Shown: positions 1 through 7,978 of the stretch, piece after piece
Layout of the letters: every line of letters begins with the position of its first letter
How positions within the stretch are numbered: position 1 is the stretch's first letter
From: an uncultured Bacteroidales bacterium
GTDB taxonomy: Bacteria; Bacteroidota; Bacteroidia; Bacteroidales; Tenuifilaceae
Reading direction: 5' to 3'
Assembly: GCA_937926785.1 (NCBI GenBank)
Contig: CALBBQ010000024.1
Location: 1 to 64,000, forward strand
DNA: 64,000 bases
The notes under the pieces: generated by a model
Database searches by the model: none
The model's input: the letters and a program-made list of their open reading frames with translations, nothing else
Told to the model about the DNA's origin: nothing
Program-made: the position numbers and the translations under genes

Positions 1-443
1 TCAGAAACCACTTCGAACTCGATATTGACCCTAACCTCCCTGTGAAGCTTGATCTCGGCGGTATAGGTACCCACTTCCTTAATCTGATCTTCTTTCAGGG
101 TGATGTTCTTACGGTCAATTTCAAATCCTTTTGCAGCCAGAGCCTCAGCAAGCTGGATGGTGTTAACCGATCCAAAAATCTTGCCGGTTGAACTGGTTTT
201 CGCTCCGATGGTAAGCTTAAGGCCTTCCATCTTGTTGGCTAGTTCCTGAGCATCTGCTTTAATCTTAGCTTCCTTATGGGCCTGCTGCTTAATATTCTCA
301 GCAATCACTTTCTTTGCTGATTCAGTAGCAGCAATTGCTATTCCTTTAGGAATAAGGTAGTTGCGAGCGTAACCGTTCTTAACGGTAACAATGTCGTGCT
401 TATTACCTAGTTTGGCAACATCCTGTAGTAGTATGATTTCCAT
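1..443 (-). CDS. rplI: 50S ribosomal protein L9 (bL9), partial at window edge
   Basis: This is the last gene of the rpsF-rpsR-rplI operon. It encodes bL9, a large-subunit protein that binds 23S rRNA near the L1 stalk base and helps maintain reading frame. The translation begins MEIILLQDVAKLGNK and shows the family pattern KNGYARNYLIPKG near residues 22-34, a long charged connecting helix (about 40-75), and a C-terminal domain ending in EFEVVS. The 147 codons present fit a full bL9 minus its last one or two residues, so only the stop lies outside the window. The ATG at 443 is preceded by a clear AGGAGG site at the right spacing. Confidence 0.97.
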   Translation of the reverse strand, partial: MEIILLQDVAKLGNKHDIVTVKNGYARNYLIPKGIAIAATESAKKVIAENIKQQAHKEAKIKADAQELANKMEGLKLTIGAKTSSTGKIFGSVNTIQLAEALAAKGFEIDRKNITLKEDQIKEVGTYTAEIKLHREVRVNIEFEVVS

Positions 444-450
444 TTGCTTA

Positions 451-457
451 TCCTCCT
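451..457 (-). promoter_or_regulatory. strong Shine-Dalgarno site before rplI
   Basis: On the minus strand AGGAGGA lies 7 nt before the rplI ATG, in the 19-nt gap after the rpsR stop. Almost no other gene in this window has such a site, which is usual for Bacteroidota. It is therefore noteworthy and also fixes the rplI start. Confidence 0.8.
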
Positions 458-462
458 ACCGG

Positions 463-732
463 TTACTTTAATAAATCGGTTACGAATGGTAGCAATGCCA
501 GGTGACGAGCCCTTTTAATAGCAGTTGCTACCTTGCGCTGGTATTTCTGCGAGGTTCCGGTAATGCGGCGGGGTAAAATTTTACCCTGCTCGTTAAGGAA
601 CTTTTTAAGAAACTCGGGATCCTTGTAATCGATGTACTTGATGTTGTTCTTGCGAAAACGGCAGTACTTTTTCTTCTTAATCTCAACGGTTGGTGGTGTG
701 AGATATCTGATTTCTGATTGATTCTGGCTCAT
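463..732 (-). CDS. rpsR: 30S ribosomal protein S18 (bS18)
   Basis: This gene encodes bS18, which pairs with bS6 on the platform of the 30S subunit. The 89-residue product has the family core [18 protein letters not shown] (about residues 21-38) and the [29 protein letters not shown] block near 56-83. It is slightly longer than the E. coli form at the N terminus, as often in Bacteroidota. It sits 3 nt after rpsF and 19 nt before rplI, in the canonical order. A GGAGGG site overlapping the end of rpsF supports the ATG at 732. Confidence 0.98.
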   Translation of the reverse strand: MSQNQSEIRYLTPPTVEIKKKKYCRFRKNNIKYIDYKDPEFLKKFLNEQGKILPRRITGTSQKYQRKVATAIKRARHLALLPFVTDLLK

Positions 733-735
733 TGT

Positions 736-1089
736 TTAACCCTCCACAGTTTTAGGTTCAACTTTGTTGCTACGTCTCTTTTGAGCGTACTCAATGGCAT
801 GCTTATCCAGCTTAACAGTTAAGAACCGGATAATACGCTCGTCGCGACGATACTGGGTTTCCAGTTTATCAATCAATGCACCATCGGCTTTGAATTCAAA
901 AAGGTGGTAAAAGCCGGTAGTTTTTTTCTGAATGGGGTAGGCCAACTTTCGTAATCCCCAACTTTCCTCATGGATCATTTCACCACCATTTTCAGTGATG
1001 AAACTCCTGAACTTGGTAACCGTTTCCTTCATCTGGGCCTCAGACAAAACGGGAGTAGCAATGAAAACGGTTTCGTAATGGTTTAACAT
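736..1089 (-). CDS. rpsF: 30S ribosomal protein S6 (bS6)
   Basis: This gene encodes bS6, which binds 16S rRNA as a heterodimer with bS18. The 117-residue product starts [17 protein letters not shown] and has the usual ferredoxin-like alternation of strands and helices. It also has the family stretch [22 protein letters not shown] around residues 45-66 and the [18 protein letters not shown] segment near 81-98. The C-terminal tail is short and basic. It is the first gene of the operon, with a good promoter 30 to 60 nt upstream and no Shine-Dalgarno sequence of its own. Confidence 0.98.
   Translation of the reverse strand: MLNHYETVFIATPVLSEAQMKETVTKFRSFITENGGEMIHEESWGLRKLAYPIQKKTTGFYHLFEFKADGALIDKLETQYRRDERIIRFLTVKLDKHAIEYAQKRRSNKVEPKTVEG
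740..745 (-). promoter_or_regulatory. strong Shine-Dalgarno site before rpsR
   Basis: GGAGGG on the minus strand lies inside the last codons of rpsF, 7 nt before the rpsR ATG. It has the same spacing as the site before rplI. The first gene of the operon, rpsF, has no such site. Confidence 0.75.
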
Positions 1090-1118
1090 AGCTGTTTGAT
1101 TTTATTTAAATTAGCGCG

Positions 1119-1149
1119 CAAATTTAATTCATTTACTTTTAATTGCAAA
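1119..1149 (-). promoter_or_regulatory. promoter of rpsF-rpsR-rplI (Bacteroidota type)
   Basis: The minus strand reads TTTG (1149-1146), a 19-nt spacer, then TAAATTTG (1126-1119). This is an exact match to the known Bacteroidota -33/-7 consensus TTTG-N19to21-TAnnTTTG. Transcription would start about 20-30 nt before the rpsF ATG. Confidence 0.8.
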
Positions 1150-1159
1150 ACATTTTTTT

Positions 1160-1387
1160 ATGTCAGCCCATTCCAAGTTTCTTTGCAACTGCTTGTGTGT
1201 TACCAGATCGGAGGTAGTGAATGCTGTCAGGAAAAGGGGAGCCGAAACGTTGACCGATATCCAAAACCTGACGCATGCATCCACCGGGTGCCGAAGGTGC
1301 TTGCCCCTGGTAAGCGAAGTTTTGAAAAAAGAATTGGAAGGTAAGCGGGTCGAAGGTTTGCAGCTGAAAATAGATTTTGACAGTTAG
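1160..1387 (+). CDS. BFD-like [2Fe-2S]-binding domain protein
   Basis: This is a 75-residue protein resembling the bacterioferritin-associated ferredoxin (BFD) fold, a small helical domain that binds a [2Fe-2S] cluster through four cysteines. Visible ligand candidates are the paired cysteines near residues 9-13 (LCNCLCVT) and the CRRC pair near 44-47. Between them is the family-like segment SEVVNAVRKRGAETLTDIQ. Free-standing BFD domains deliver electrons for iron release from bacterioferritin or serve as Fe-S modules in other enzymes. No bacterioferritin gene is nearby, so the partner is unknown. The 3' end overlaps the convergent SirB1-like gene by 4 nt. Confidence 0.75.
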   Translation: MSAHSKFLCNCLCVTRSEVVNAVRKRGAETLTDIQNLTHASTGCRRCLPLVSEVLKKELEGKRVEGLQLKIDFDS

Positions 1388-2274
1388 CCATCCCTCCCTT
1401 CGGAGAGGTTGATGAGTAGTTCCTGGATCCTTGAGAATAGAACAGCCTTATTCTGCCTGTTTGAACGCTGAAGGGCAACCGTGGCGTTGTAAAGAAGCTG
1501 CATGATGGCAACCTGGTTGCTGCATGGGAGGTAGTACTGAATGGAGTCTTCAATTTTTTGTTGGGAAAGGAAAAGTTCAATCTCTTTGGCTCCGAAGAGT
1601 GAGCCGTAGTTAAATGGATTAATGTAAAAGAGAATGCTTCTCTTCTCATCATTTTCTTGTTTTTGCTGGAAGTACCTATCTTTATAGGCAAGAACGAAGT
1701 TGTGGGGCAGGTTAACACAGTATATGGGAAGGCCCAGCTTTTGAGCGATAATCCCATAAAAGAGCGATAGTATGATAGGGCCGCCTTGTTTGGATTCAAT
1801 AAGGTTATTGATGAAGTGGTTTTGTGGGGAGTAGTAGTTTGATGTGTTTGGCTTATAACCATTTACCTTAAATAGGATATGGTTAATTATTTTAACCTTT
1901 TCCAGTGCGGTTAGGCTATTGTTCAGCTCCAGCCATATATCGCGCCGCAGGCGTTCAACCTCGTCGTAAATGGTTTTTGTGTTCAAATCGGGGTACTGGA
2001 GGCGGGCTACCAGTATGGTTCCTTCAAGCAAGTCGTTATCGGCTGATTTAGCCCATTGGCTGAACCGTTCAGCCAGGTGGTTGTACTGGATGGTATCAAT
2101 CAGCTCCTCAATTCTATTTTGAAGCAGTATATTGTCGGTTTTCTCCCATACGTTTTCCAGTATGGGTATAACCTCATTTCCTTCCTTCACAATTTTCTCA
2201 GCAACCACGTTGAATACTTTGGCGTCCGGATCGTCCAGAAGGGTGATGAGCGATTTGATATACTTGGCATCCAA
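1384..2274 (-). CDS. SirB1-like transglutaminase-family protein
   Basis: The 296-residue cytosolic protein has a helical, HEAT-like N-terminal part (about 1-70, beginning MDAKYIKSLITLLDDPDAKVF). This is followed by the SirB1/transglutaminase-like core with IWLELNNSLTALEKVKIINHILF (about 113-135), a NYYSPQNHFINNLIESKQGGPIILSLFYGIIAQKLGLPIYCVNLP segment (about 146-190), and a C-terminal helical tail. SirB1 homologues are widespread and their catalytic activity is unproven; the classical Cys of transglutaminases is not evident here. It lies 7 nt after the nucleoside phosphorylase gene on the same strand, so the two are probably co-transcribed. Confidence 0.75.
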   Translation of the reverse strand: MDAKYIKSLITLLDDPDAKVFNVVAEKIVKEGNEVIPILENVWEKTDNILLQNRIEELIDTIQYNHLAERFSQWAKSADNDLLEGTILVARLQYPDLNTKTIYDEVERLRRDIWLELNNSLTALEKVKIINHILFKVNGYKPNTSNYYSPQNHFINNLIESKQGGPIILSLFYGIIAQKLGLPIYCVNLPHNFVLAYKDRYFQQKQENDEKRSILFYINPFNYGSLFGAKEIELFLSQQKIEDSIQYYLPCSNQVAIMQLLYNATVALQRSNRQNKAVLFSRIQELLINLSEGRDG

Positions 2275-2281
2275 TGTAGTA

Positions 2282-3157
2282 CTACAAGGTTGAGAGTTTG
2301 TCTAAAGTGTTCTCAATCAGCTTGCTGATGTAGGGCTTGTAATCCTTAGTCGCGTCCTTTACAACCCGGTTGGCAATGATGGTGCAGATGGTTAGTGAGT
2401 CGTGACCAAGCAGCAACGACAAACCGTTGATAGCCGAACTTTCCATCTCAAAGTTGGTAATTTTCCGACCTTTGTAGTTAAAGCTAACGATTTTATCGTT
2501 TAAAAGCGGATCGGCCAAGGGTAAGCGCAGTACTCGCCCCTGAGGACCATAGAATCCGGGGGCCGAAATAGTCACACCAGGTATTGTAAAGTCTTTAAAT
2601 AGTGATATCAATTTTGACGACGATTTGCAAAAATAGGGCTTGGCACAAAGGGGGTTCCAGTTGGTATGCTTGAGGAATGCCTCTTCCATTTCCAGGTCAC
2701 TTATCAGGTTCCGGTTAGCATAAAAGTTAAGCAGTCCATCAAAACCAACGCTGATTTCGGTCATTACAAAGCTACCAAGTTCAATCTCGGGTTGTAGGGC
2801 ACCAGAGGTGCCTAAGCGGACTAGAGTAAGTCTCTTTTTCTCCGGTTTTTCGGTACGTGTTTTTAGATCGATATTTACAAGGGCATCCAGCTCATTAACA
2901 ACAATATCTATGTTATCGGTACCTATCCCCGTTGATACAACGGTTAATCGTTTTCCTTTGTATAAACCGGTAGCGGTTTTAAACTCCCGGTTCGATACTG
3001 ACACCTCGATGCTATCAAAAAAAGCCGAGACCGTATCCACCCTTCCCGGATCACCCACAAGTATTATTTTGTCAGAAATATCTTCAGGTTTCAGGTGCAG
3101 ATGGAATATGCTCCCATCGGGATTAATGATTAATTCAGATGATTCGATTACTCTCAT
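2282..3157 (-). CDS. nucleoside phosphorylase (uridine phosphorylase-like)
   Basis: This is a 291-residue member of the PNP/UDP phosphorylase family, which splits nucleosides with phosphate to give a base and (deoxy)ribose 1-phosphate. The phosphate-binding loop GDPGR is at residues 35-39. TGIGTDNIDIVVNEL follows near 77-91, the RLGTSGALQP phosphate/ribose segment lies near 113-122, and NFEMESSAING carries the ribose-binding Met-Glu pair. Specificity for uridine rather than purines is inferred from overall likeness and is not certain. It is the first gene of a two-gene unit with the SirB1-like gene. Confidence 0.85.
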   Translation of the reverse strand: MRVIESSELIINPDGSIFHLHLKPEDISDKIILVGDPGRVDTVSAFFDSIEVSVSNREFKTATGLYKGKRLTVVSTGIGTDNIDIVVNELDALVNIDLKTRTEKPEKKRLTLVRLGTSGALQPEIELGSFVMTEISVGFDGLLNFYANRNLISDLEMEEAFLKHTNWNPLCAKPYFCKSSSKLISLFKDFTIPGVTISAPGFYGPQGRVLRLPLADPLLNDKIVSFNYKGRKITNFEMESSAINGLSLLLGHDSLTICTIIANRVVKDATKDYKPYISKLIENTLDKLSTL

Positions 3158-3260
3158 GGTGATTTGATTTACCCTGCAATTATAGCAAAGGTTTACCTTA
3201 AAACCATCTTTTTTTAAAAAGTTTTAGCTTGTATGGGTTTATTATGAGGTAAGCGATTGG

Positions 3261-3268
3261 TAAATTTG
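3261..3268 (+). promoter_or_regulatory. -7 element for DUF4293 gene
   Basis: TAAATTTG matches the Bacteroidota -7 consensus, with a partial -33 (TTTA) 19 nt upstream. It lies 20 nt before the ATG at 3289, giving a very short leader. Confidence 0.55.
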
Positions 3269-3288
3269 CAAAAAAATACAAGCAGACT

Positions 3289-3756
3289 ATGATTCAGCGA
3301 ATCCAAAGTTTATTCCTGTTAGCATCAGTTATTCTGTTAGGAATACTAATTTCAAACCCTTTTGCTGCATTTACAGTGGAACCTCAGATGCTAAAGTATT
3401 CACTAACCACCTTAGGGCTTAGTAGCCCTGAAAATTTAAGCGCAGAGCGAATTCATACCCTTTGGTTTCTGTTTGCTTTTCTATTGTTGGTTTTGCTTAT
3501 CAGCTTGATCACAATATTTGTGTACAGAAGGCGAATGCTGCAGATCAGGCTTTGCATTATCAGCATAGTAATGCTGGTGGGTGTTCAAGGGGTAATGTTT
3601 TATATAGTGAATGCCATAGGGAAAAACCTTAATGCAAAGCCGCAGTACAGCATCGTTTTTATTTTTCCACTAGTTTCTGCCATACTCAATTTTCTGGCGC
3701 TAAGGGCAATAGCCCGCGATGAGGCACTCATTCGTTCTCTGGATAGGCTACGTTAG
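3289..3756 (+). CDS. DUF4293 family membrane protein
   Basis: The 155-residue integral membrane protein starts MIQRIQSLFLLASVILLG, the typical start of the Bacteroidota-specific DUF4293 family. Four hydrophobic segments can be seen (about residues 5-27, 55-80, 85-110 and 120-140), with a basic loop YRRRMLQIR between the second and third. Family members are often found near rpsF or other core genes; their function is unknown. The last 29 bp overlap the end of the convergent MFS transporter gene. Confidence 0.8.
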   Translation: MIQRIQSLFLLASVILLGILISNPFAAFTVEPQMLKYSLTTLGLSSPENLSAERIHTLWFLFAFLLLVLLISLITIFVYRRRMLQIRLCIISIVMLVGVQGVMFYIVNAIGKNLNAKPQYSIVFIFPLVSAILNFLALRAIARDEALIRSLDRLR

Positions 3757-4927
3757 ATTTTGTGCAGATTGCTATAAATATTGCAGAAGCAGCTGCTCCC
3801 AGTGCGGCAACGTAAAAAAGTATTCGCGATCCAGCTACGGCCCAAATGGCTCCTGCAATACTGCTTGCTAAAAGTGTAGCAATGCTTTGAAGGCTATTGA
3901 GTAAACCCAATCCGGTGGCAGTTCTGTTTTTGGGCACGTTGTTGGTTACCCACCCTTTAACAACCCCTTCGGTGGCGGCAGCGTACAATGAGTAAAGACC
4001 AAAAAGGGCAACGTATACGCCCACACGGTTAGCTTCGGCAAACAGAAAGTAGGTGATTGCAAATATCGAGATACCTAAAACAACCATTTTTTTCATGCCA
4101 AATCTGTCGGCTAACCATCCCATGGGGTAGGAGAGTAACGCATAAAGCAGGTTGTATGAGATGTACATACCTATAAGGTATGTGTCCGAGACCCCCGATT
4201 CCTTGACTTTGAGCAACAGGAAAGCATCGGAACTGTTGAAAAGTGTAAAGCCAATGATACCAATGAGGATATGCCGATAGTTTGCTGGTGCAGTTTTCCA
4301 GAACTCCAAGAATGAAAAAAAGCTTACACTTTTCTGGGTTTCAGGTTTAGTTGTTTTTGATGCAGCTTTTTCACGAATCAACAATGTCAGCGCAACAGCC
4401 ACCAAGCCAGGAAGAAATGCCACAAGAAACAGAAGCGAGTACTGTCCGGGAAAATACCACAGAAACACCAAGGCTACTGCAGGACCAATTGCTGCGCCAA
4501 GGGTATCCATTGCCCTGTGAAACCCAAATACTTTACCTTTGGTGGCAGGGGTTGCCTCGTCGCTCAGCAGAGCATCGCGGGCGCTTGTTCTTATGCCTTT
4601 TCCAAGTCTATCGGTGGTTCGGGCTAAGAATATCCAAATTGGCCATTGGCTTATGGCTAGGGCTGGTTTTGATAAAGCGCTCAACAGGTAGCCCCAGCGG
4701 ATGAAGGGTGTTCTCTTGCCCATCTTATCGGAAAGCTCGCCAAAGTATCCCTTGCTGAATCCTGCTGTGGCTTCAGCAACACCTTCAAGTATGCCTATAA
4801 GTAGTACCGAAAAGCCAATTGATTTTAAGAAAACCGGCATAATCGGGTAAAGCATTTCGCTCGCAATATCGGTGAACAGACTAACCAGCGAAAGCGTTAT
4901 GACAGTGGATGTTAAAAATTTTTTCAT
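3728..4927 (-). CDS. MFS transporter
   Basis: The 399-residue major facilitator protein has about twelve hydrophobic segments. The cytoplasmic loop 2-3 region carries GYFGELSDKMGKRTPFIRWGY (about 59-79), a close match to the MFS signature, and a second copy LADRFGMKKMV follows in the C-terminal half. A variable basic loop joins the halves near residue 190. Similar proteins in Bacteroidota are annotated only as MFS transporters, and substrate cannot be read from sequence. It stands alone, converging on DUF4293 and divergent from the M16 peptidase gene. Confidence 0.85.
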   Translation of the reverse strand: MKKFLTSTVITLSLVSLFTDIASEMLYPIMPVFLKSIGFSVLLIGILEGVAEATAGFSKGYFGELSDKMGKRTPFIRWGYLLSALSKPALAISQWPIWIFLARTTDRLGKGIRTSARDALLSDEATPATKGKVFGFHRAMDTLGAAIGPAVALVFLWYFPGQYSLLFLVAFLPGLVAVALTLLIREKAASKTTKPETQKSVSFFSFLEFWKTAPANYRHILIGIIGFTLFNSSDAFLLLKVKESGVSDTYLIGMYISYNLLYALLSYPMGWLADRFGMKKMVVLGISIFAITYFLFAEANRVGVYVALFGLYSLYAAATEGVVKGWVTNNVPKNRTATGLGLLNSLQSIATLLASSIAGAIWAVAGSRILFYVAALGAAASAIFIAICTKSNVAYPENE

Positions 4928-4993
4928 AACTAAACCTTTTACACAAAAACCAATCTAAAGGTTACATTTTTTTGTTAAATCGCAATAATTTAT

Positions 4994-5023
4994 TTTGAAT
5001 TCGTTTTCTATTGTATAATTTTG
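4994..5023 (+). promoter_or_regulatory. promoter of M16 peptidase gene
   Basis: TTTG (4994-4997), an 18-nt spacer and TAATTTTG (5016-5023) fit the Bacteroidota consensus. Transcription would begin near 5028-5030. This excludes an upstream in-frame TTG at 5021 and supports the ATG at 5063. Confidence 0.65.
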
Positions 5024-5062
5024 ATTTCACTTTTATTAACAAATTTTCTAATTCTAAAACGT

Positions 5063-7879
5063 ATGAACTACAAAAAAAGGTTTTTGTATTCACTTGTCTT
5101 ACTTGCATTTGCAGGTATTCAGGCATATGGTCAGGCCGGATGGAATACCCCTGTACCTGTTGATGCTAACGTGCGTTATGGTAAGTTGGACAATGGTTTA
5201 ACCTACTACATCCGCAAAAACAGTGAGCCCAAGCAACGTGCAGAGTTCTATATTGCTCAAAATGTGGGCGCAATCCTTGAGGAGGACAGCCAGAATGGTT
5301 TAGCTCACTTCCTGGAGCACATGGCTTTTAATGGGACTAAGAACTTCCCCGGAAAAGGAATCATTAACTACTTTGAGACCGTTGGGGTAAAGTTCGGTTT
5401 TAATATCAACGCCTTCACCTCTGTTGATGAAACAGTATATAATCTTTCCGACGTACCCACCATACGCGAGGGAATAATTGACAGCGCTTTACTTGTCCTT
5501 CACGACTGGTCGAGTTTTATCAGCTTACTACCTGAAGAGATTGAATCGGAACGTGGCGTAATCCGTGAGGAATGGCGTACAGGACGTAATGCTGAGCGTA
5601 GGATGTACAAGCAGCTCATGCCTGTTATGTACAAGGGTTCAAAGTATGCTGAACGGGATGTAATTGGCGATATCAATGTTATTAACAATTTTAAACACCA
5701 GGAGCTGGTTGATTACTACCATAAATGGTATCGTCCGGATTTACAATCAATTATTATTGTTGGTGATGTGGATGTTGACAAGGTTGAAGCAAAGATTAAG
5801 TCCCTTTTTGCAGATATTCCTGCTCCTGTTAACCCCGCTGAAAGAACATTCTTTGAGTTACCCGATAACGAAGAACCTCTTATTGGTATAGCCTCCGACC
5901 CCGAGGCTCGTAATATCATCATGTACCTTTACTATAAACAGCCTGCTGTTCCTAAAGATGCAAAAACCATAGGCTACATGAGGGTAGATATGGTTAGGGA
6001 CCTCATTTCCTCTATGATTTCAACCCGCTTAAACGAACTTGTTCAGAAACCAAATCCTCCCTTTGTTTTTGGCGCAGCAGGATATACTAACCTTGTTCGC
6101 ACAAAGGATGCTATGGCCTTTTACGCAGCACTCCGCCCCGATGCCATTGTTGAAGGAGCAAAAGGGTTAATCCGCGAAGCGGAAAGAATAAAACGCTTTG
6201 GGTTTAATGCTTCCGAGCTTGACCGTGCTAAATCGGATTACCTCCGTTCAAAGGAGAACGAGCTTAAGGAGAAGGATAAGCAGAAAAACGAGAAGTATGT
6301 TTGGGAAGCCGTGGATCACTTCCTTAAAGGCGAACCCATGCCCGGCATTGAGTTTGAGTATATGTTTGCCTCACAGCTTATGCCTACCATCAGTGTTGAT
6401 GAGGTGAATGCTGTTGCAAAGCAGCTCATAACCGATAACAATGTAGTCATTTCCTTAATGGCTCCTCAAAAAGATGGCCTAACCCTGCCAACTCAGGAGG
6501 AGATCCTTGCTGCTCTTAATCAGGTAAAGGCTGAGAATATTGAGGCTTACGTTGACAAGGTGATTACCAAACCGTTGGTTGAGAAAGTGGCAAAACCTGG
6601 CAAGGTTAAGAAGGAAAATCCGAAGAATGTATTTGAAACAACCGAGTTAGTGCTTTCCAACGGGGTTAAGGTGGTGATCAAACCAACCAATTTTAAGGAA
6701 GATCAAGTTCTGGTTGAGGCATTTAGTGCCGGTGGTACCTCATTGGCTTCAATTGACGATTTGCCCTCGGCCTCAATGGCCACACAAATTGTAGCCAATG
6801 CTGGGGTGGGTGAGTTTTCCAGCACCGATTTGGAAAAGATGCTAGCCGGTAAGATGGTAAGCGTTCGTCCGGTTATTGGCGAGAGCTATGAGGGTTTCAG
6901 TGGCAATGCCTCACCTAAGGATTTCGAAACCCTGCTGCAGCTTATATACCTGTATATGACTTCACCCCGTGCCGATGAGGAAAACTTTAACACCTACATG
7001 GGCCGGATGAAAGCATTCATGGCCAATGCCGCTGCCGATCCGCGGATGGCTTTCCGCGACAGTATCACGGTTGCCCTGGCAAACCACAACCCAAGGGTTA
7101 TGCCCATGAACCTGGAGTACCTCAATAAGGTTGATTTTAATAAATGCTATAAGTTTTACCGCGAGCGATTTGCCGATGCTTCGGACTTCACCTTTGTTTT
7201 TGCAGGTAACATCAGCCTGGTTGAGGTTAAACCGTTAATTGAGAAGTATCTTGGAGGTTTACCTACCCAAAAGCGTAAAGATGTTGCCAAAGATAACGGT
7301 GTTAGACCTCCAAAAGGAAAGGTTCAAAATTACTTTTACAAACCCATGCAAACCGAGAAATCATCAGTATTCGTTGGATTTACCGGTGATTTGGAGTATA
7401 ATGTGATGAACGATATTTTGGCAGATTACCTAACTTCAATTCTGCGTACCCGCTACCTGGAGGAAATTCGTGAGAAAGAGGGTGGTACCTATGGTGTAGG
7501 TGTTAGGGTGGCTCTTCGTAAGTTCCCTGTACCATCATTTGTTGTTCAGGTTCAGTTTGATACCGATCCCAAGCTGAGCGAAAAGCTTATTGGCATTGTT
7601 TACTCCGAGATTGAGAAAATCCGAAACCAGGGTCCTCTGGCCGATGACCTGAACAAGACTAAGGAGTTCATGCTTAAGGAGTATGAGCAGAACCAGCGCG
7701 AAAACGGATACTGGGTAAACGTAATCCGGTCAAAGTACGAGGATAACCTTGATTTTGACACTAATTACGCCAATTTAGTTAAGTCGGTTGATGTTGAAGC
7801 GGTTAAAAATTTTGCAAATAAACTTTTTGGCCAAGGGAATGTGGTTGAGGTGGTGATGACCTCAGAATCCCAACAGTAA
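5063..7879 (+). CDS. M16 (insulinase/pitrilysin-type) zinc peptidase, exported
   Basis: This is a 938-residue exported metallopeptidase. A signal peptide covers residues 1-23 (ending AYGQ). The inverted zinc motif HFLEH is at H82-E85-H86, with the distal glutamate expected in ESERGVIREEWR about 76 residues later, so the N-terminal M16 unit is catalytically intact. A second, inactive M16 half occupies roughly residues 500-938 (AFSAGGTSLASI, then REKEGGTYGVGVRV). This matches the two-lobed clamshell of periplasmic Bacteroidota M16 peptidases, which degrade peptides released from larger proteins. The start was set at the ATG giving a clean signal peptide. A terminator follows the stop. Confidence 0.93.
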   Translation: MNYKKRFLYSLVLLAFAGIQAYGQAGWNTPVPVDANVRYGKLDNGLTYYIRKNSEPKQRAEFYIAQNVGAILEEDSQNGLAHFLEHMAFNGTKNFPGKGIINYFETVGVKFGFNINAFTSVDETVYNLSDVPTIREGIIDSALLVLHDWSSFISLLPEEIESERGVIREEWRTGRNAERRMYKQLMPVMYKGSKYAERDVIGDINVINNFKHQELVDYYHKWYRPDLQSIIIVGDVDVDKVEAKIKSLFADIPAPVNPAERTFFELPDNEEPLIGIASDPEARNIIMYLYYKQPAVPKDAKTIGYMRVDMVRDLISSMISTRLNELVQKPNPPFVFGAAGYTNLVRTKDAMAFYAALRPDAIVEGAKGLIREAERIKRFGFNASELDRAKSDYLRSKENELKEKDKQKNEKYVWEAVDHFLKGEPMPGIEFEYMFASQLMPTISVDEVNAVAKQLITDNNVVISLMAPQKDGLTLPTQEEILAALNQVKAENIEAYVDKVITKPLVEKVAKPGKVKKENPKNVFETTELVLSNGVKVVIKPTNFKEDQVLVEAFSAGGTSLASIDDLPSASMATQIVANAGVGEFSSTDLEKMLAGKMVSVRPVIGESYEGFSGNASPKDFETLLQLIYLYMTSPRADEENFNTYMGRMKAFMANAAADPRMAFRDSITVALANHNPRVMPMNLEYLNKVDFNKCYKFYRERFADASDFTFVFAGNISLVEVKPLIEKYLGGLPTQKRKDVAKDNGVRPPKGKVQNYFYKPMQTEKSSVFVGFTGDLEYNVMNDILADYLTSILRTRYLEEIREKEGGTYGVGVRVALRKFPVPSFVVQVQFDTDPKLSEKLIGIVYSEIEKIRNQGPLADDLNKTKEFMLKEYEQNQRENGYWVNVIRSKYEDNLDFDTNYANLVKSVDVEAVKNFANKLFGQGNVVEVVMTSESQQ

Positions 7880-7898
7880 TCGATAATAATTTTCCATT

Positions 7899-7932
7899 GA
7901 GGGTGTTCCGGGCAGGACACCCTCTTTTTTTT
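7899..7932 (+). terminator. intrinsic terminator after M16 peptidase gene
   Basis: An 8-bp stem GAGGGTGT/ACACCCTC (7899-7906 and 7917-7924) is followed by eight T residues. Confidence 0.85.
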
Positions 7933-7978
7933 GAGTAGCTTTCAATTTTTTTATAAAATTGTGAAAAGAAAATCCGGT

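Noticed and set aside
1227..1862. Open frame of 211 codons on the minus strand
   Set aside because: It overlaps the SirB1-like and BFD-like genes in another frame and has a Ser/Thr/Pro-rich, shadow-like composition.
3728..3756. Frameshift or misassembly at the DUF4293/MFS junction
   Set aside because: Both proteins have normal family lengths and ends; a 29-bp convergent overlap is common.
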